Source of the DNA: Corynebacterium suedekumii
Lineage (GTDB): Bacteria; Actinomycetota; Actinomycetes; Mycobacteriales; Mycobacteriaceae
NCBI RefSeq assembly: GCF_030252185.1
Contig: NZ_CP126970.1
Location: 186,001-250,000, forward strand
Direction of reading: 5' to 3'
DNA length: 64,000 bases
In this document: one piece after another, positions 17,301 through 27,936 of the stretch
How the letters are laid out: every line of letters begins with the position of its first letter
Position numbering within the stretch: position 1 is the stretch's first letter
Notes under the pieces: model-generated
What the model was told of the DNA's origin: nothing
Database searches by the model: none
The model's input: the letters and a program-made list of their open reading frames with translations, nothing else
Position numbers and translations under genes: made by a program

Positions 17301-20300
17301 GGTGACGTCGACGTCCGCCGCGTCGAGCTCGCCGAGGGCGACGCGGGTGAGGTCCTCGCGGGCGGAGGCCCAGCGGTCGTCGAGAAGCACGGCCTCGTCG
17401 GCGTTGAAGCGCGGCGCGACCTGGCGGGGCCAGTCGGAGCCGAGCTCGCGGGAGACGAGGTCGAACAGGGCCGAGTGGTCCTCGGTGTCCTCGAAGCTGT
17501 CGCTCGGGACCTCGCTGATGCCCAGCTGGGTGAGGATGGTGCGGGCGGTCTCGGCGAGCACGCCCTCCTTGCCCGTGACCTGCTCGGCGAACTCGCCGAG
17601 GGCGGCGGAGTCGACGACTCCACCGGCTCCGCCACCGGCGGACGGCAGGCCCACGGCGACGCCGCGGCGGGCGGCGACGGCCTGGACGGCGGCGTCGACA
17701 AGCGCGTCGAGGTCGGCGGCGGACGACGGGGACGCCGGGGTGAGGGTGGCCAGGTCACCACCGCGGAGGGAGGCACCCTCGCGGGCGCCGATGACGACCT
17801 CGGCGACGACGTGGTCGGCCCAACCCTGGCCGAGCTGCCAGGTGCCGGTGACACGCTCGGCGACGTAGCCGGGCTTCTTGCCGGTCGGGCCGGTGATGCG
17901 GCGCAGGGCGTCGGCGCTGGAGTCACCCAGGACCGGGCCGAACGCCTGGTAGTTCTTGGCCATCTTGGTGACGGTGGCCTTGAGGGCCTCGAGCTCCGCG
18001 TCGGCGGCGCCGTCGATGGCGCCGAGACCGAACTCCACGCCGAGGTCCAGCAGCAGCTGGTTACGGCGGGAGGACACGCCCTCGACGAGGGTCTCGATGG
18101 AGTCGGTGGAACCCATCTGGTCCGGGCGGACCTTCGTCCAGATGGCGATGAGCATCTCGGTGGCGTCACCCGGGGTGAAGGTGATGTCGTCCGGGGTGCC
18201 CGCGCCCGCCGCGGCGACCGGGGCCGGGTTGGCGGCCGGGACGGTGTCGCCGGTCGGGGCATTGGCGGTGACCGGGCCGGACTTGACCTCGTGGGAGGTC
18301 TCCTCGGCGGGGGCGTCCGCTTCGGGAGCCTCCGGGACCTCACGGACGAGCTCATCGGTGGCGAAGACGACCGGGCGGTCGCGCTCGACGTTGAGGACCT
18401 CGATGTCGGAGCCGGCGTACTGCGGCAGACGCAGGGTCTGGCCCATCATGTTGGCCAGGGTCGGGGCGGAACCGACGCCGACCTCGACGAAGCGGTCGAT
18501 GCCCAGGCCACCGTGGTCGGCGTCGCGCAGGATGAGGTCCTGCGTCTCGATCCACCGGACCGGGGACGCGAACTGCCAGGCCAGCAGCTCGATGAGCAGC
18601 GTGCGGGCGAGCTTCTGCTCGTCGGCCAGGGCGGTGTCCCAGTCGGCGAGGATGTCGGTGATGTACGGGGAGTCGACGACGTCGGTGATGGACTCGACGA
18701 ACTCGCGGGTCAGCTCGAACGGGCGGGCCACGAGGTTCGGGATGTAGCGGTCGACGAGGATGTCCAGGTCGATGGCGTCCGGGATGAGCGAGTCGAGGTG
18801 CTCGCGGAAGTCGCCCACACCGTCGCGCAGGTGGCTGGAGTGGAAGGGCACGTCGATGCCCGGGATCATGATGAACGCGCGCTGGCCCGGTGCCTTCTCC
18901 TCGGCGTCCGCCTTGAGGGCGTTGAGGCCGGCGCGGGTGCCGGCGACGGCGTACTGGACGCCGGCGATGTTGTAGTTGACGATCTCCAGGAACTCGCCGG
19001 TGCGCTCGGACACGCCCGCGACGTAGTCGAAGACGTTGTCGGCGGTCAGGCGCATCTTGTTCGGACGCAGGGCGGCGAGGCCGTAGTTGGAGTTGCCGTC
19101 CTCGTCACGCTCGACGAGGCGGTGCATGGTCAGGCCGCGGCGGTAGACGATCTCCACGACGGACTCGAGGGAGAGCACACCGGAGTAGGCGGCCAGGGCG
19201 TTGTACTCACCGACGGAGTGGCCGGCGAAGTAGGCGCGCTGGTTGAGGGCGTCGGCCTCGGCCATCTCGGCGATCTGGGCGCAACCGAGGGTGGCCATGG
19301 CGACCTGGGTGAACTGGGTGAGGAAGAGGACGCCGTCCGGGTGGTGGAAACGCTCACCGGCGACGGTGACCTCGGTCGGGTTGTTCTTGACGATCTCCAG
19401 CACCGAGAAGCCCAGCTTCGAGCGGGTGTGGCGGTCGGCCCGGTCCCAGATCTCGCGCGCGGCGGCGGAGGAGGCGCGGGACTCCATGCCCATGCCCTGG
19501 GACTGGATGCCCTGGCCGGGGAAGCCGTAGAAGGTGGTCGGGGCGGCCAGGACCGCGGTGGCGGTCATGACGAGGTTGCCGTCGACCATGGCGGTGACCG
19601 CCCGGACCTCGCCGTGGCCCGGGCGGTTGTCCACGCCGGAGCGCTCGACGGTGAACTCGACGACCGCACCCGGCAGGACCGGGGCGAGCATGGTGGCGGT
19701 GTACTCGACGACCTTGGCGGGGGTCGTGGTGGTGGAGTCCTCGGAGAAGCCGGCGCCGGCGACGAGCTCGCCGATGGCGGAGGTCCACATGCCGTGGACG
19801 ATGACGCCCGGCAGGCCGGCGAGGCCGGCGGCCACGTCGGAGACGTGGATGGGGTTGCGGTCGCCGGAGACGACGGCGAAGGGGTGCATGGACTCCGGGG
19901 CGACGACGCGGGCGAAGGAGCGGAAGGAACGCGGGGTGTCCACGACGGACGGCAGGATCGAGGTGTTGGTGCGAGCCGTGGTGTTGCCGTTGCGGCCGCG
20001 GATGGCGAAGCGCTCGGACAGTTTGGCCAGGGGCTCACCGTCGGCGGCCAGCTGGGCGCGGACCACGACGAGGCGGCCCATGTCGGTGTCGGCGACCTCG
20101 TCGGCGGTGGCGGTGACGGTCAGGGTGACCGCACCGTCGGTGACCTGGGGCAGCTCGTCGAGCATGGTGAGGTGGTGCTCGAGGTGGACCAGGGAGAGCA
20201 TGCCCTCGACGACGGAGGCGGAGTCGGTGCCCGGGATGACGGCGGAGCGCACGGCGGCGAAGATCGCGGGCCAGGCGCGGCCGACGAGCACGTCGGGGGC

Positions 20301-23300
20301 GGTGCCGGAGGCGGCCAGCTCGCTCGGCAGGTAGCCGGCGGTGACGTTGTCGTAGTCGGCGAGGACACCGGCGTCGATGGTGGTGGTCCACTCGGCGGTG
20401 CCGTCGGCGGTGACCTCGGCGAGGGTGCCACCCGCGGCGACACGGGTGAGCTCGGCCATGGCGGCCTCGGCGTCGGCCTGGGTGACCTGCGGGGAGGCGG
20501 ACAGCGGGGCGCTCGCGGGCACGGTGAAGCGGACGGTGAGGTCCGTGGTGGTGCCGAAGGCGGTGGATCCGGCCAGCGGGACGGTGAGCACGGCGTGCTC
20601 GGCGTCCTCCGCGACGAGGCGGGCACCGGTGGTGGCGTGGATGGCGGAGGCGCGGTCGTCGGCCAGCGCCCACTGGTCGGTGTCGCCGAGGCGCTCGACG
20701 AAGGAGGCCTGGTGGCGGCCGGCCCAGTAGGTGCCGTGGGCGGTGAGGACGCGCTCGACGACGGCAGGTTCGACCTCGACCGGTTCTTCGCCGGCGGCGA
20801 TGAGGGCGTCGATGGAGGCCTGGTTGAAGCGGCCCAGCAGCTCGGCGACGGGCTCGTTGGCGCGGGTGATGCCGGTGACGGCGGCGGTGCCCGGGATGAT
20901 GCACACCTCGTCGGCGGTGTAGCGCGGGTGGTGCGCCTGCCACAGTGAGTCGGAGCGCCACCAGCGGCGGACGTCACCGTCGATGACGGGCACGAAGTTG
21001 GCGGGCTTGCCCGGCTTGGTCAGCAGCTTCATGAACCACGCGCGGTCCGCCGGGTGCAGCAGGTCGTTGTCGGCGGCGGGGTAGAGCTCGGCGAGCTTCT
21101 CGACGGCCGCGCCCGGGGCGTCCGCGTCCACCTCGACGCGGGCGGTGAACTCACCGTGGTCGATGTCGGTGAGGCGCGACTCGGCGCGCTCGACCATCTC
21201 GACGAAGCGGTTGTACCAGGAGACGTCGATCCACTCCCCTCCCAGGGGCCGGAGATCTCCAGGTAGCGGTTGAGCCACTGCACGTAGGTCAGGGACTCGA
21301 GGTCGCCGAAGTAGGGCTTACAGGTCTTGTCGATCGCGGCGATGATCTCGTCGCGGCGGGCGATCGCGGCCTCGTCGTCGCCGGCGACCTCGTCGAGGAG
21401 GCGGCCGGCCCTGGCGAAGGAGTTGTCGATCTCGTGCAGGTCCGCACCCAGCTGGGAGCGGCCGGAGGCGATGCCACCGGACACGCGGCCGGCGCCGGCC
21501 CACTCGTCGGAGCCGGGGGCGTCGACAAGCGCCTGCTTGACGGCCTCGGACGCGGTGGACTCCAGCGTGGCCATGGCGGCGGTGCCGACGAGGATGCCGT
21601 CGACCGGCATGACGGGCAGCTCGTGGGCCTGCGCCCAGGTACCGGTGATGTACTCGGCGGCGCGCTCGGGGGTGCCGATGCCGCCACCGACGATGAGGAT
21701 GGTGTTCGGGCGCTGACGGATCTCGGCGTAGGTGGCGATGAGCAGCTCGTCGAGGTCCTCCCACGAGTGGTGGCCACCCGCCTTGCCGCCCTCGACCTGG
21801 ATGATGACGGGGATCTCGGGGATCTCGTCGGCGACCGCGAGGACGTTCTTCACGTGCTTGACCGCACCCGGCTTGAACACGACCCACGGGATGTTCGCCT
21901 CGCGCAGCTCGTGGACGAGGGCGACAGCCTCGTCCTTCGGCGGCATGCCGGCGGTGACGACGATGCCGTCGATGGGGGCGCCGTTGGCGCGGGCGCGCGG
22001 CACCATGCGCTTGCCCTCGACCTGCATGCGCCACAGGTAGGGGTTGAGGAACATGGAGTTGAACTGGGCGTTGACACCCGGCTCGAGCAGCTCGGTGAGC
22101 CTGGCGATGTTCTCGTCGAGCATGGACTCGATGACCTGGCCACCACCGGCGAGCTCGGCCCAGTGGCCGGCGTTCGCGGCGGCGGCGACGATGAGCGGGT
22201 CGACGGTGGACGGGGTCATGCCCGGCAGGGTCATCGGGCTGTAGCCGGTGACCTCGGTGAACTTGGTCACCAGGCGGGTGACGCCGTTGATCTTCTCCAG
22301 GCGGGGGGCGAACTCGGCGAAGTCGACGGGCAGCTCCGGGGCGAGGCCGGCGTCGAAGAGCTCGGCCTGGCCCTCGGTGCCGGACACATCCAGCGTGCCC
22401 ACGCCGCGACCGGCGACGATCTTGCGGGTCAGGGCGTTCATGCCGCCGTCGGGGCCGACCTCGAGGATCCACGCCGCGCCGGCGTTGACGGCCTTGTCGA
22501 TCTCGGCGGGCCAGTCCACGGGACGCACGAGCACGAACTCGGCGGCGACGCGGGTGACGGCGGTGTCCAGCCCGGCCTTCCCCGCCCAGGTGACGGTCTG
22601 CTCGACGGCGGCGTTCATCGCCGGGTGGTGGAACGCGGCCTGCACGGCCAGCGGGTTGAACTTCGGGGCGAACGGGGTGCCGCCGCGCTCCTTGCGCTCG
22701 ATGGCCTTGGCGTCACGGGCGGCGAACTTCTCCAGCAGATCCATGACGGACTGGTTGTCCTGGGGGCGGCCGACGAGGACGTAGGAGTCGCGGGAGTTGC
22801 GCAGGCCGATGACCGGGCGGATCTCCTCAGGCACGTCCTGGCAGGCGTGGTCGATGGCCTGCTGCAGCTGCTCGCGGGTGATGCCGTTGACGGCGATCAT
22901 CGGCATGTTCTCACCCTGCTGGATGAGGCCGGTCATACGCGCGGTGCGGGTCATGGCGGCACCGATGAGCTGGGCGATGGCGAGCAGGTCGTCGGACTCG
23001 GCCTCCCCGTCCATGAGCAGCTGGCCGAGCACGCCCTGGGAGTGGCCGATGCTGGCCACGGCCTGGTTGAGGTCCAGGCCCTGACGGTCGAGTGCCTCGA
23101 GCACCGCGAGCTGCGCGGTGAAGATGCCGGCGACGCTGACGGCGGCCTGCGCGGAGTCGAAGGCCGGGGCGTCGTCGTCCTTCGCCCAGGCGACGGGGTC
23201 GAAGCCGAAGGGGCGGGTGCCTGCCAGTTCGTCGGCCACCGGGGCCAGGCGCTGGGCGGCGCTGTCCACCAGCGAGGTGATGGAGGTGCCCACGCCGGCG

Positions 23301-23425
23301 GCGACCGCCGAGCGCAGGGTCTTCAACCAGTCGAATCCCTGGCCGGAGAAGGCCAGGGCAAACGGCTCGCGGTCGAAGCGGTTGATCAGTCGGTCCGTCC
23401 CGAAGGAGGTGCTGTATTCGGTCAC
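14337..23425 (-). CDS. fas: type I fatty-acid synthase (frameshifted near 21238)
   Basis: A giant multifunctional cytoplasmic enzyme of about 3,029 aa once one frameshift is bridged, the size of corynebacterial FasA/FasB. Domains in order, with rough positions: acetyltransferase (GHSQG, about 128), enoyl reductase (GGGIGTPERA, about 582), dehydratase, malonyl/palmitoyl transferase (GFPGQGIQSQGMGM and AGHSVGEYNA, about 1,400), carrier domain (EGVSSRRNQLL, about 1,783), ketoreductase (VVTGASPNSIA, about 2,078), ketosynthase (VAACATAAVS, about 2,671; LTGHAKGGAAAF near the end). GTG 23425 is chosen: AGGAG lies 11 nt upstream and the product starts MTEYSTSFGTDR. A missing G in the run at 21236-21239 breaks the frame; one more G restores GPWEGEWIDVSWYNRF. 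Confidence 0.93.
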
Positions 23426-23648
23426 GTGAGAACTCGCTCCTGTGTTTCCTGCTGGTGCATCTGGTGCATGACGAAAAACGCGGGCACGAATGCCCACAAG
23501 TTTTGATAGCCAAATATGCCACAAAAACTTGAGGAAAGCGTCATCTTTCGGGCGAGTGTCTTGACCTTCGGCGCGTGCGGGCCCGTCGGCCGGACGTGAG
23601 GGATTCGCCGGTTCCCCCAGCGCAGGAACCGCGGAAAAATGCGTTTGT

Positions 23649-23864
23649 CTAGGAACGAAGCAGCTTTTCGACGACCCCCCGCGCCGCGTCCAGCTCCCCC
23701 TCCGGATCCGCCGTTCTGTGACCATCACCACTGACATCGGAGTCGGGGACATCGGTCACAGGGGCGGGCCCGAACACCTGACAGGCGTGATCCGGCACCA
23801 CGTCCGCCTGCGGGACGATGCCGCGACGTTCGTAGAAGTCGTCCAGAATCCGGTCGATGCTCAT
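23649..23864 (-). CDS. small protein of unknown function upstream of fas
   Basis: A 71-aa frame starting MSIDRILDDFYERRGIVPQ, acidic, without membrane segments. ATG 23864 is chosen; GGGG lies close upstream but spacing is short. Codon use is like its neighbours, with G/C in most third positions. No family is recognised. It is separated from fas by 223 bp that should contain the fas promoter, including a direct repeat CTGGTGCAT (23452-23469) and an AT-rich stretch around 23500-23530. Confidence 0.5.
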   Translation of the reverse strand: MSIDRILDDFYERRGIVPQADVVPDHACQVFGPAPVTDVPDSDVSGDGHRTADPEGELDAARGVVEKLLRS

Positions 23865-23944
23865 CACCCCGACACTAGCGGCCCGCAACCGTCTCGACGG
23901 CGGTTGCGGACCGCTGCAGCCCAGTGCGTTACGCGCGACGCAGG

Positions 23945-24577
23945 TCAGTTGTCACGGGCGGTGTCGCGGACGTTCTCCGCAGCGTGCCGGGACTCCTGCC
24001 GGATATCCGCAGTCCGCTGCTGGCCTTCTTCCTTCACGCGGGCGACGCTCTCCTGCGCACTGTGCTGGACGTCGGAGACTGCCTGTTGCACCTGCGGCTG
24101 CAGGCTGTCCCCCATATCTCGCGCCACGGACTTCGCTTCGTCGACCAAGGGCTCCGCCTTATCCTTGAACATCGCCGCGGCGTTCTGCTCCTGCCGACTG
24201 GACGGGAGGAGCGAACCGATCAGCCAACCGGCACCCAGGGCGATCGCGCCGGCCGCCAGGGGATTACCGCGGGTCTTGCGCTTGATGGTGTCCGGAGCGT
24301 TGCCCGCGGCGTCACGGGCATCCTCGGTCCACTGGGAGGCGCGACCCTGGCCGCTACCCCCGGTGCCGTAGTAGCGCTGATCGCCGGCGACGCCGGCGTC
24401 ATCATCACTGCCGAACACCGACTCCCGCAGGTCGGTCCAGCGGGACTTCAGCTTGTCCGCCTGCCGGTTGACGGCCTTGCCGGGATCGACCTTCTCGGCG
24501 AGGGCGTCAACGTCCCGGCCGAGGTTGCCTCGGGTCCGCTCGATGTCTGCACGGATCTCATCAGGGTTGTTGCTCAT
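23945..24577 (-). CDS. DUF3618 protein with membrane segment and C-terminal coiled coil
   Basis: A 210-aa protein. Residues 1-40 are the DUF3618 signature (EIRADIERTRGNLGRDVDALAEKV), residues about 108-125 are a short hydrophobic segment (LAAGAIALGAGWLIGSLL), and the rest is a polar, helical, Ala/Gln/Glu-rich coil. The function is unknown; such proteins are common actinobacterial envelope-associated products. Its ATG overlaps the stop of the holin-X-like gene by 4 nt, so it is the third gene of a coupled operon. Confidence 0.83.
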   Translation of the reverse strand: MSNNPDEIRADIERTRGNLGRDVDALAEKVDPGKAVNRQADKLKSRWTDLRESVFGSDDDAGVAGDQRYYGTGGSGQGRASQWTEDARDAAGNAPDTIKRKTRGNPLAAGAIALGAGWLIGSLLPSSRQEQNAAAMFKDKAEPLVDEAKSVARDMGDSLQPQVQQAVSDVQHSAQESVARVKEEGQQRTADIRQESRHAAENVRDTARDN

Positions 24578-25074
24578 GGGGTCTCCTTGGTGGGATTGAG
24601 AGTCGGCGGGATTTCCGCGACAGTTTCCTGGGTCTGAGGCAGACCCTTCATCTTCTCGAAGTGCTTCTTACCCATAGCCGCGAGCACCGCTGCGACGACA
24701 GCCCAGATCACCGCGACAATGACTGCGGCGAAGCCGAGATGCATCACAGAACCGAGCGCCCACATCAGTGCCAGGGACAGGAACAGGAGGGTAAAGACGC
24801 CACCGAGCGCTGCACCGGCGACCATGCCCGCACCCGTTCCACCCTGCTTCGCCGTCTGGGTGGCCTCCGCCTTGGCCAGCTGGACCTCCTGCCGGAGGAG
24901 CGTCGAGATGTTCCGCGAGAAGCTCGAGAACATCTCGCCGAGCGACTCGTTCCGGGCACGCACCTCCGCCTCAGAATCCGGGGCCGGGTGCGAACGTCCG
25001 TAGGCGGGGGTCTCCCCTGCGGGGGTCTCCCCTGCGGGGGTCGAGCCACCGGCTCGATACTGACCTGATGTCAT
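24574..25074 (-). CDS. holin-X-like (DUF1469-type) membrane protein
   Basis: A 166-aa protein with an N-terminal disordered part carrying the tandem PAGETPAGETPA, an amphipathic helix (SSFSRNISTLLRQEVQLAKAEATQ) and two membrane spans (about 85-110 and 115-137) typical of the actinobacterial 'holin-X' family. In spite of the name there is no phage gene nearby. It overlaps the genes on both sides by 4 nt (ATGA), so three genes are translationally coupled. A role in the envelope is inferred. Confidence 0.83.
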   Translation of the reverse strand: MTSGQYRAGGSTPAGETPAGETPAYGRSHPAPDSEAEVRARNESLGEMFSSFSRNISTLLRQEVQLAKAEATQTAKQGGTGAGMVAGAALGGVFTLLFLSLALMWALGSVMHLGFAAVIVAVIWAVVAAVLAAMGKKHFEKMKGLPQTQETVAEIPPTLNPTKETP

Positions 25075-25764
25075 CGTCGATCCTCCGGGTGGTCGAAGCC
25101 GGTGAAGGGGTCACGCGCGGGATCGACGTCCGGCACATCCTCCCCCGGAAGACGCCCGAAGTGCTGCCCCGTGGCAGTGAACTCGGGGGTCTCGTCATAA
25201 CCGGGCTCACCGTCGGCCACTGCCGGGGCGCCCGGGTTGGTCGACGGCGGGCCGTAGGCGCCCGGCGCCGACGGAATGCGGTATTGGCCGGCTGCCGTGT
25301 GCTCGTCATCCCCGTCAGACAGGCCGCGGGTCAGCCGGCCGGCCACGAGCCCGATTCCGGCGGCGGGCGGCAAATCGGCGCACGTCCCGGACGAGCTCCG
25401 CCGGCTCCTTGCTCTCGAGTTGGGTGGTGAACTCCTCCACCCTCTGCGAGACGACGGACAGGCCTTGGTTAACCAGGTCGGACTGCGGGCGTTCGCCCCG
25501 GGAGAGTCGCTGCAGGTCGTCGGAGACGATTCGGGACTGGCCCGCCAGCTTCTCCTGTTGGCCGGCCGCCTGGACGTAAGCCTCATCGCGGGCCGAGGAG
25601 ACCAGGGAACGGATCTGGTCGGTGGCCTCTCCGGCGACCTGACGTGCCTCTCGGGTTGCGGAGCCGGCGACATCCTGCGCGGCCCCCTTGGCGTGGTCGG
25701 CGACGCGGGCTGCTTCGTCCTTCGCCGCATCCTGGGGGCGGTTGCCCTCGTAATTCGTAGCCAT
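25071..25764 (-). CDS. helical envelope protein, frameshifted near 25365
   Basis: First gene of the DUF3618/holin-X operon. The 5' frame (ATG 25764, MATNYEGNRPQDAAKDEAA) encodes about 130 residues of Ala/Gln/Arg-rich helix ending VRDVRRFA, then runs into an Arg-rich out-of-frame tail. The next frame carries the sensible continuation (GIGLVAGRLTRGLSDG, then a Pro/Gly/Asp-rich tail ending FDHPEDRR), and its TGA overlaps the next gene's ATG. The switch needs a 1-nt insertion or 2-nt deletion in the GCC/CGC repeats around 25361-25385. The full product would be about 230 aa. The function is unknown. Confidence 0.72.
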
Positions 25765-26031
25765 TGACGATCCCTTCGGAAGGTGATGAGGGCCCGACCA
25801 CCGGTGTGGTGGACCCTGGAACGTATGCGGAAATTACTACCCCTACAGTGTTCCACAACACATCTCCGAAAGCTTATACTTTGGCCGTCGCCATTCGCCG
25901 TGAAAACTGCCGTTCCCGCAGGTCACCATTCCGAGACGGCCGACCCGCCCGCGCGGCTCGCCGATGAACAAAATACAGCACCGGGCGTCCCCCCTGCCGC
26001 CGAACATCCTCTCCCCCGAGAAGAAAAATTG

Positions 26032-26116
26032 TGGTGCGCCCGGGGAGACTTGAACTCCCACGTCCGAAGACACTGGAACCTAAATCCAGCGCGTCTGCCA
26101 GTTCCGCCACGGGCGC
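26032..26116 (-). tRNA. tRNA-Leu (anticodon UAG)
   Basis: Read on the minus strand, the acceptor stem GCGCCCG/CGGGCGC, discriminator A and an encoded CCA are visible. The anticodon arm is CTGGA-TTTAGGT-TCCAG, giving anticodon UAG, which reads CUA/CUN leucine codons. A long variable arm, as in class II leucine tRNAs, precedes the GTTCAAG T-loop. The 85-nt length includes CCA. Confidence 0.95.
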
Positions 26117-26206
26117 GTGACTCTCGGAATCATACAACGGAGCTGGTGCGGCACCGTCACAACCCGGACTCCACCTTTCGATGGATAGGAGGTAGGGTAT
26201 GGGTTC

Positions 26207-26647
26207 GTGAGCGACAACAAGGGACCGAAACGGGAACGGAAGAAGGTGCGGGCCTCGCACCTGGTCTTCCTCACCCTCGCCGTCATCGGCACCCTCGCTC
26301 TCGCCTGGTGGCAGTGGAGCCGCTTCCAGGAGGGGTCGGGCACGTTCCAGAACCTCGGCTACGCCCTGCAGTGGCCGCTGTTCGGCGCCTTCTTCATCTT
26401 CGCGTACCGCAAGTACCTCGAGTACGAGAACGACATGATCGACGCGAGGAACAACGCCGAGGACCCCGACTTCCTCTACCAGGCCGACGAGAAGCAGTTC
26501 GGCGAACGCGTCACCGAGATCGACGAGGGCTTCCTTCCCGAACGTCCCACCATCGACGTCGACACCTTCAACGAGCTCAACACCCCGCGCCGCCGCGCAT
26601 CCCGAGACCCCCGAGCACCCCGAAACCCCGGAGACAGCACCCCATGA
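26207..26647 (+). CDS. LprD-like membrane protein
   Basis: A 146-aa protein with a basic N-terminus, two membrane spans (about 18-36 and 52-67) and a polar acidic tail. The core ALAWWQWSRFQEGSGTFQNLGYALQWPLFGAF closely follows the pattern I remember for mycobacterial LprD (Rv1343c), but without a lipobox. As in mycobacteria it sits next to a DUF3817 gene; the ATGA overlap of 4 nt shows coupling. GTG 26207 follows GATAGGAGGT, a strong ribosome site. Confidence 0.82.
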   Translation: MSDNKGPKRERKKVRASHLVFLTLAVIGTLALAWWQWSRFQEGSGTFQNLGYALQWPLFGAFFIFAYRKYLEYENDMIDARNNAEDPDFLYQADEKQFGERVTEIDEGFLPERPTIDVDTFNELNTPRRRASRDPRAPRNPGDSTP

Positions 26648-27003
26648 GCACCCAGACCGCCCCGAAGATCCACCCCGAGCGCCAGAAGCGCGTGCGCACC
26701 GCGCTGAGCATCTTCTCCGTCGCCGCCTGGGTGACCGGCGTCTTCCTGCTGCTGCTGGTCGTCCGCATGGTCATGGAGTACGTCCTCGACATGGAGATGC
26801 CCACCTGGGCCACCTGGGTGGCCATCCTCCACGGCTGGGCCTACATGATCTACCTGCTGGCCACCCTCAACCTCGGGCTCAAGGCCCGCTGGACCCCGGT
26901 CGTCTGGTTCACCACCGCCATCTCGGGCGTGGTCCCCTTCCTCTCCTTCATCGTCGAGGCCAACCGCCGCCGCGAGGTCAAGGAGAAGTTCCAGCTCGCC
27001 TGA
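26644..27003 (+). CDS. DUF3817 membrane protein
   Basis: A 119-aa protein with three hydrophobic segments (about 22-45, 57-78, 86-105) and the DUF3817 pattern HGWAYMIYLLATLNLGLK and a conserved FIVEANRRREV end. Homologues (Rv1342c in mycobacteria) have no assigned function. It overlaps the LprD-like gene by 4 nt and converges on purU with 5 nt between stops. Confidence 0.88.
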   Translation: MSTQTAPKIHPERQKRVRTALSIFSVAAWVTGVFLLLLVVRMVMEYVLDMEMPTWATWVAILHGWAYMIYLLATLNLGLKARWTPVVWFTTAISGVVPFLSFIVEANRRREVKEKFQLA

Positions 27004-27008
27004 ACCGG

Positions 27009-27926
27009 TCAGTCGAAGACGACGGTGCGGTTGCCGTAGACGAGGACGCGGTCCTCGAGGTGGTACCGCAGGCCGCGGGCGAGGACGCGCTTCTCGGCGT
27101 CGCGGCCCAGGCGCTGCATCTCCTCCGGGGTGTCCTTGTGGGTCACCCGGATGACGTCCTGCTCGATGATGGGCCCGTCGTCGAGATCCGGGGTGGCGTA
27201 GTGGCAGGTCGCGCCGATGAGCTTCACGCCGCGTTTGTGGGCCTGGTGGTACGGCCGGGCACCCATGAACGAGGGCAGGAAGCTGTGGTGGATGTTGAGG
27301 ACCCGCCCGGCCCACATCTCGCAGAAGTCGGGCGGGAGGATCTGCATGAAGCGGGCGAGGACGATGGCGTCGGGCTCGTAGCCGTTGACGATCTCCGCGA
27401 CCTCCTCGAACGCGCGCCGTTTGCCCACGGCGTCCTTGGGGAAGGGCACGTGGTAGAACGGCACGCCGTGGTTCTCGGCGATGTAGGCGAGGTTCTCGTG
27501 GTTGCCCACGACGGCGACGACCTCCATGGGGTAGTCATTCTCCGCCACGCGGCCGAGCAGATCATGCAGGCAGTGGCCCTCGCGGGAGACGAGGAGGACG
27601 GCCTTCTTCAGTTCGGCGGTGTCCCACAGCCGCCACTGGGCGCGGGGACCGAACTCGGCGGCGATGGGCTCGAAGGCCTCGCGCAGCTCCTCGATGGATT
27701 CGGAGACGGACTCCGCCCGGATGGCCTGGCGGGTGAAGAACCAGTTGTTCTCCGGGTCGGTGAAGTAGGCGGCCTCGGTGATCCAGCCACCCTTCTCGGC
27801 GAGGAAGGTGGCGAGCTTGGCCACGATTCCGGTGTCGTCCGGGCAGCCCAGGGTGAGCACGTACTGGCGCTCACCGGAGGGGTGGGCCGGTCGGTTACGC
27901 GGGTCGTCGGTGTGCAGCGGGGTCAT
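27009..27926 (-). CDS. purU: formyltetrahydrofolate deformylase
   Basis: A 305-aa enzyme that hydrolyses 10-formyl-tetrahydrofolate to formate and tetrahydrofolate. It has an N-terminal ACT domain (YVLTLGCPDDTGIVAKLATF, about residues 22-100) and a formyl-transferase domain with the catalytic set N-H-D in LNIHHSFLPSF and DLDDGPIIEQD. ATG 27926 is chosen; ATG 27935, one nucleotide after the rdgB stop, is equally possible and would add three residues. It is the last gene of a murI-MBL-rph-rdgB-purU run on this strand. Confidence 0.93.
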   Translation of the reverse strand: MTPLHTDDPRNRPAHPSGERQYVLTLGCPDDTGIVAKLATFLAEKGGWITEAAYFTDPENNWFFTRQAIRAESVSESIEELREAFEPIAAEFGPRAQWRLWDTAELKKAVLLVSREGHCLHDLLGRVAENDYPMEVVAVVGNHENLAYIAENHGVPFYHVPFPKDAVGKRRAFEEVAEIVNGYEPDAIVLARFMQILPPDFCEMWAGRVLNIHHSFLPSFMGARPYHQAHKRGVKLIGATCHYATPDLDDGPIIEQDVIRVTHKDTPEEMQRLGRDAEKRVLARGLRYHLEDRVLVYGNRTVVFD

Positions 27927-27936
27927 TCCTGGCATC

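Noticed and set aside
14391..20948. A 2,185-codon open frame on the plus strand
   Set aside because: It lies wholly antisense to fas, is rich in Gly/Val/Asp with no domain pattern, and reflects the third-position GC bias of the real gene.
24574..25074. Holin-like gene as a prophage marker
   Set aside because: No other phage gene is nearby and this family is a common actinobacterial membrane protein.
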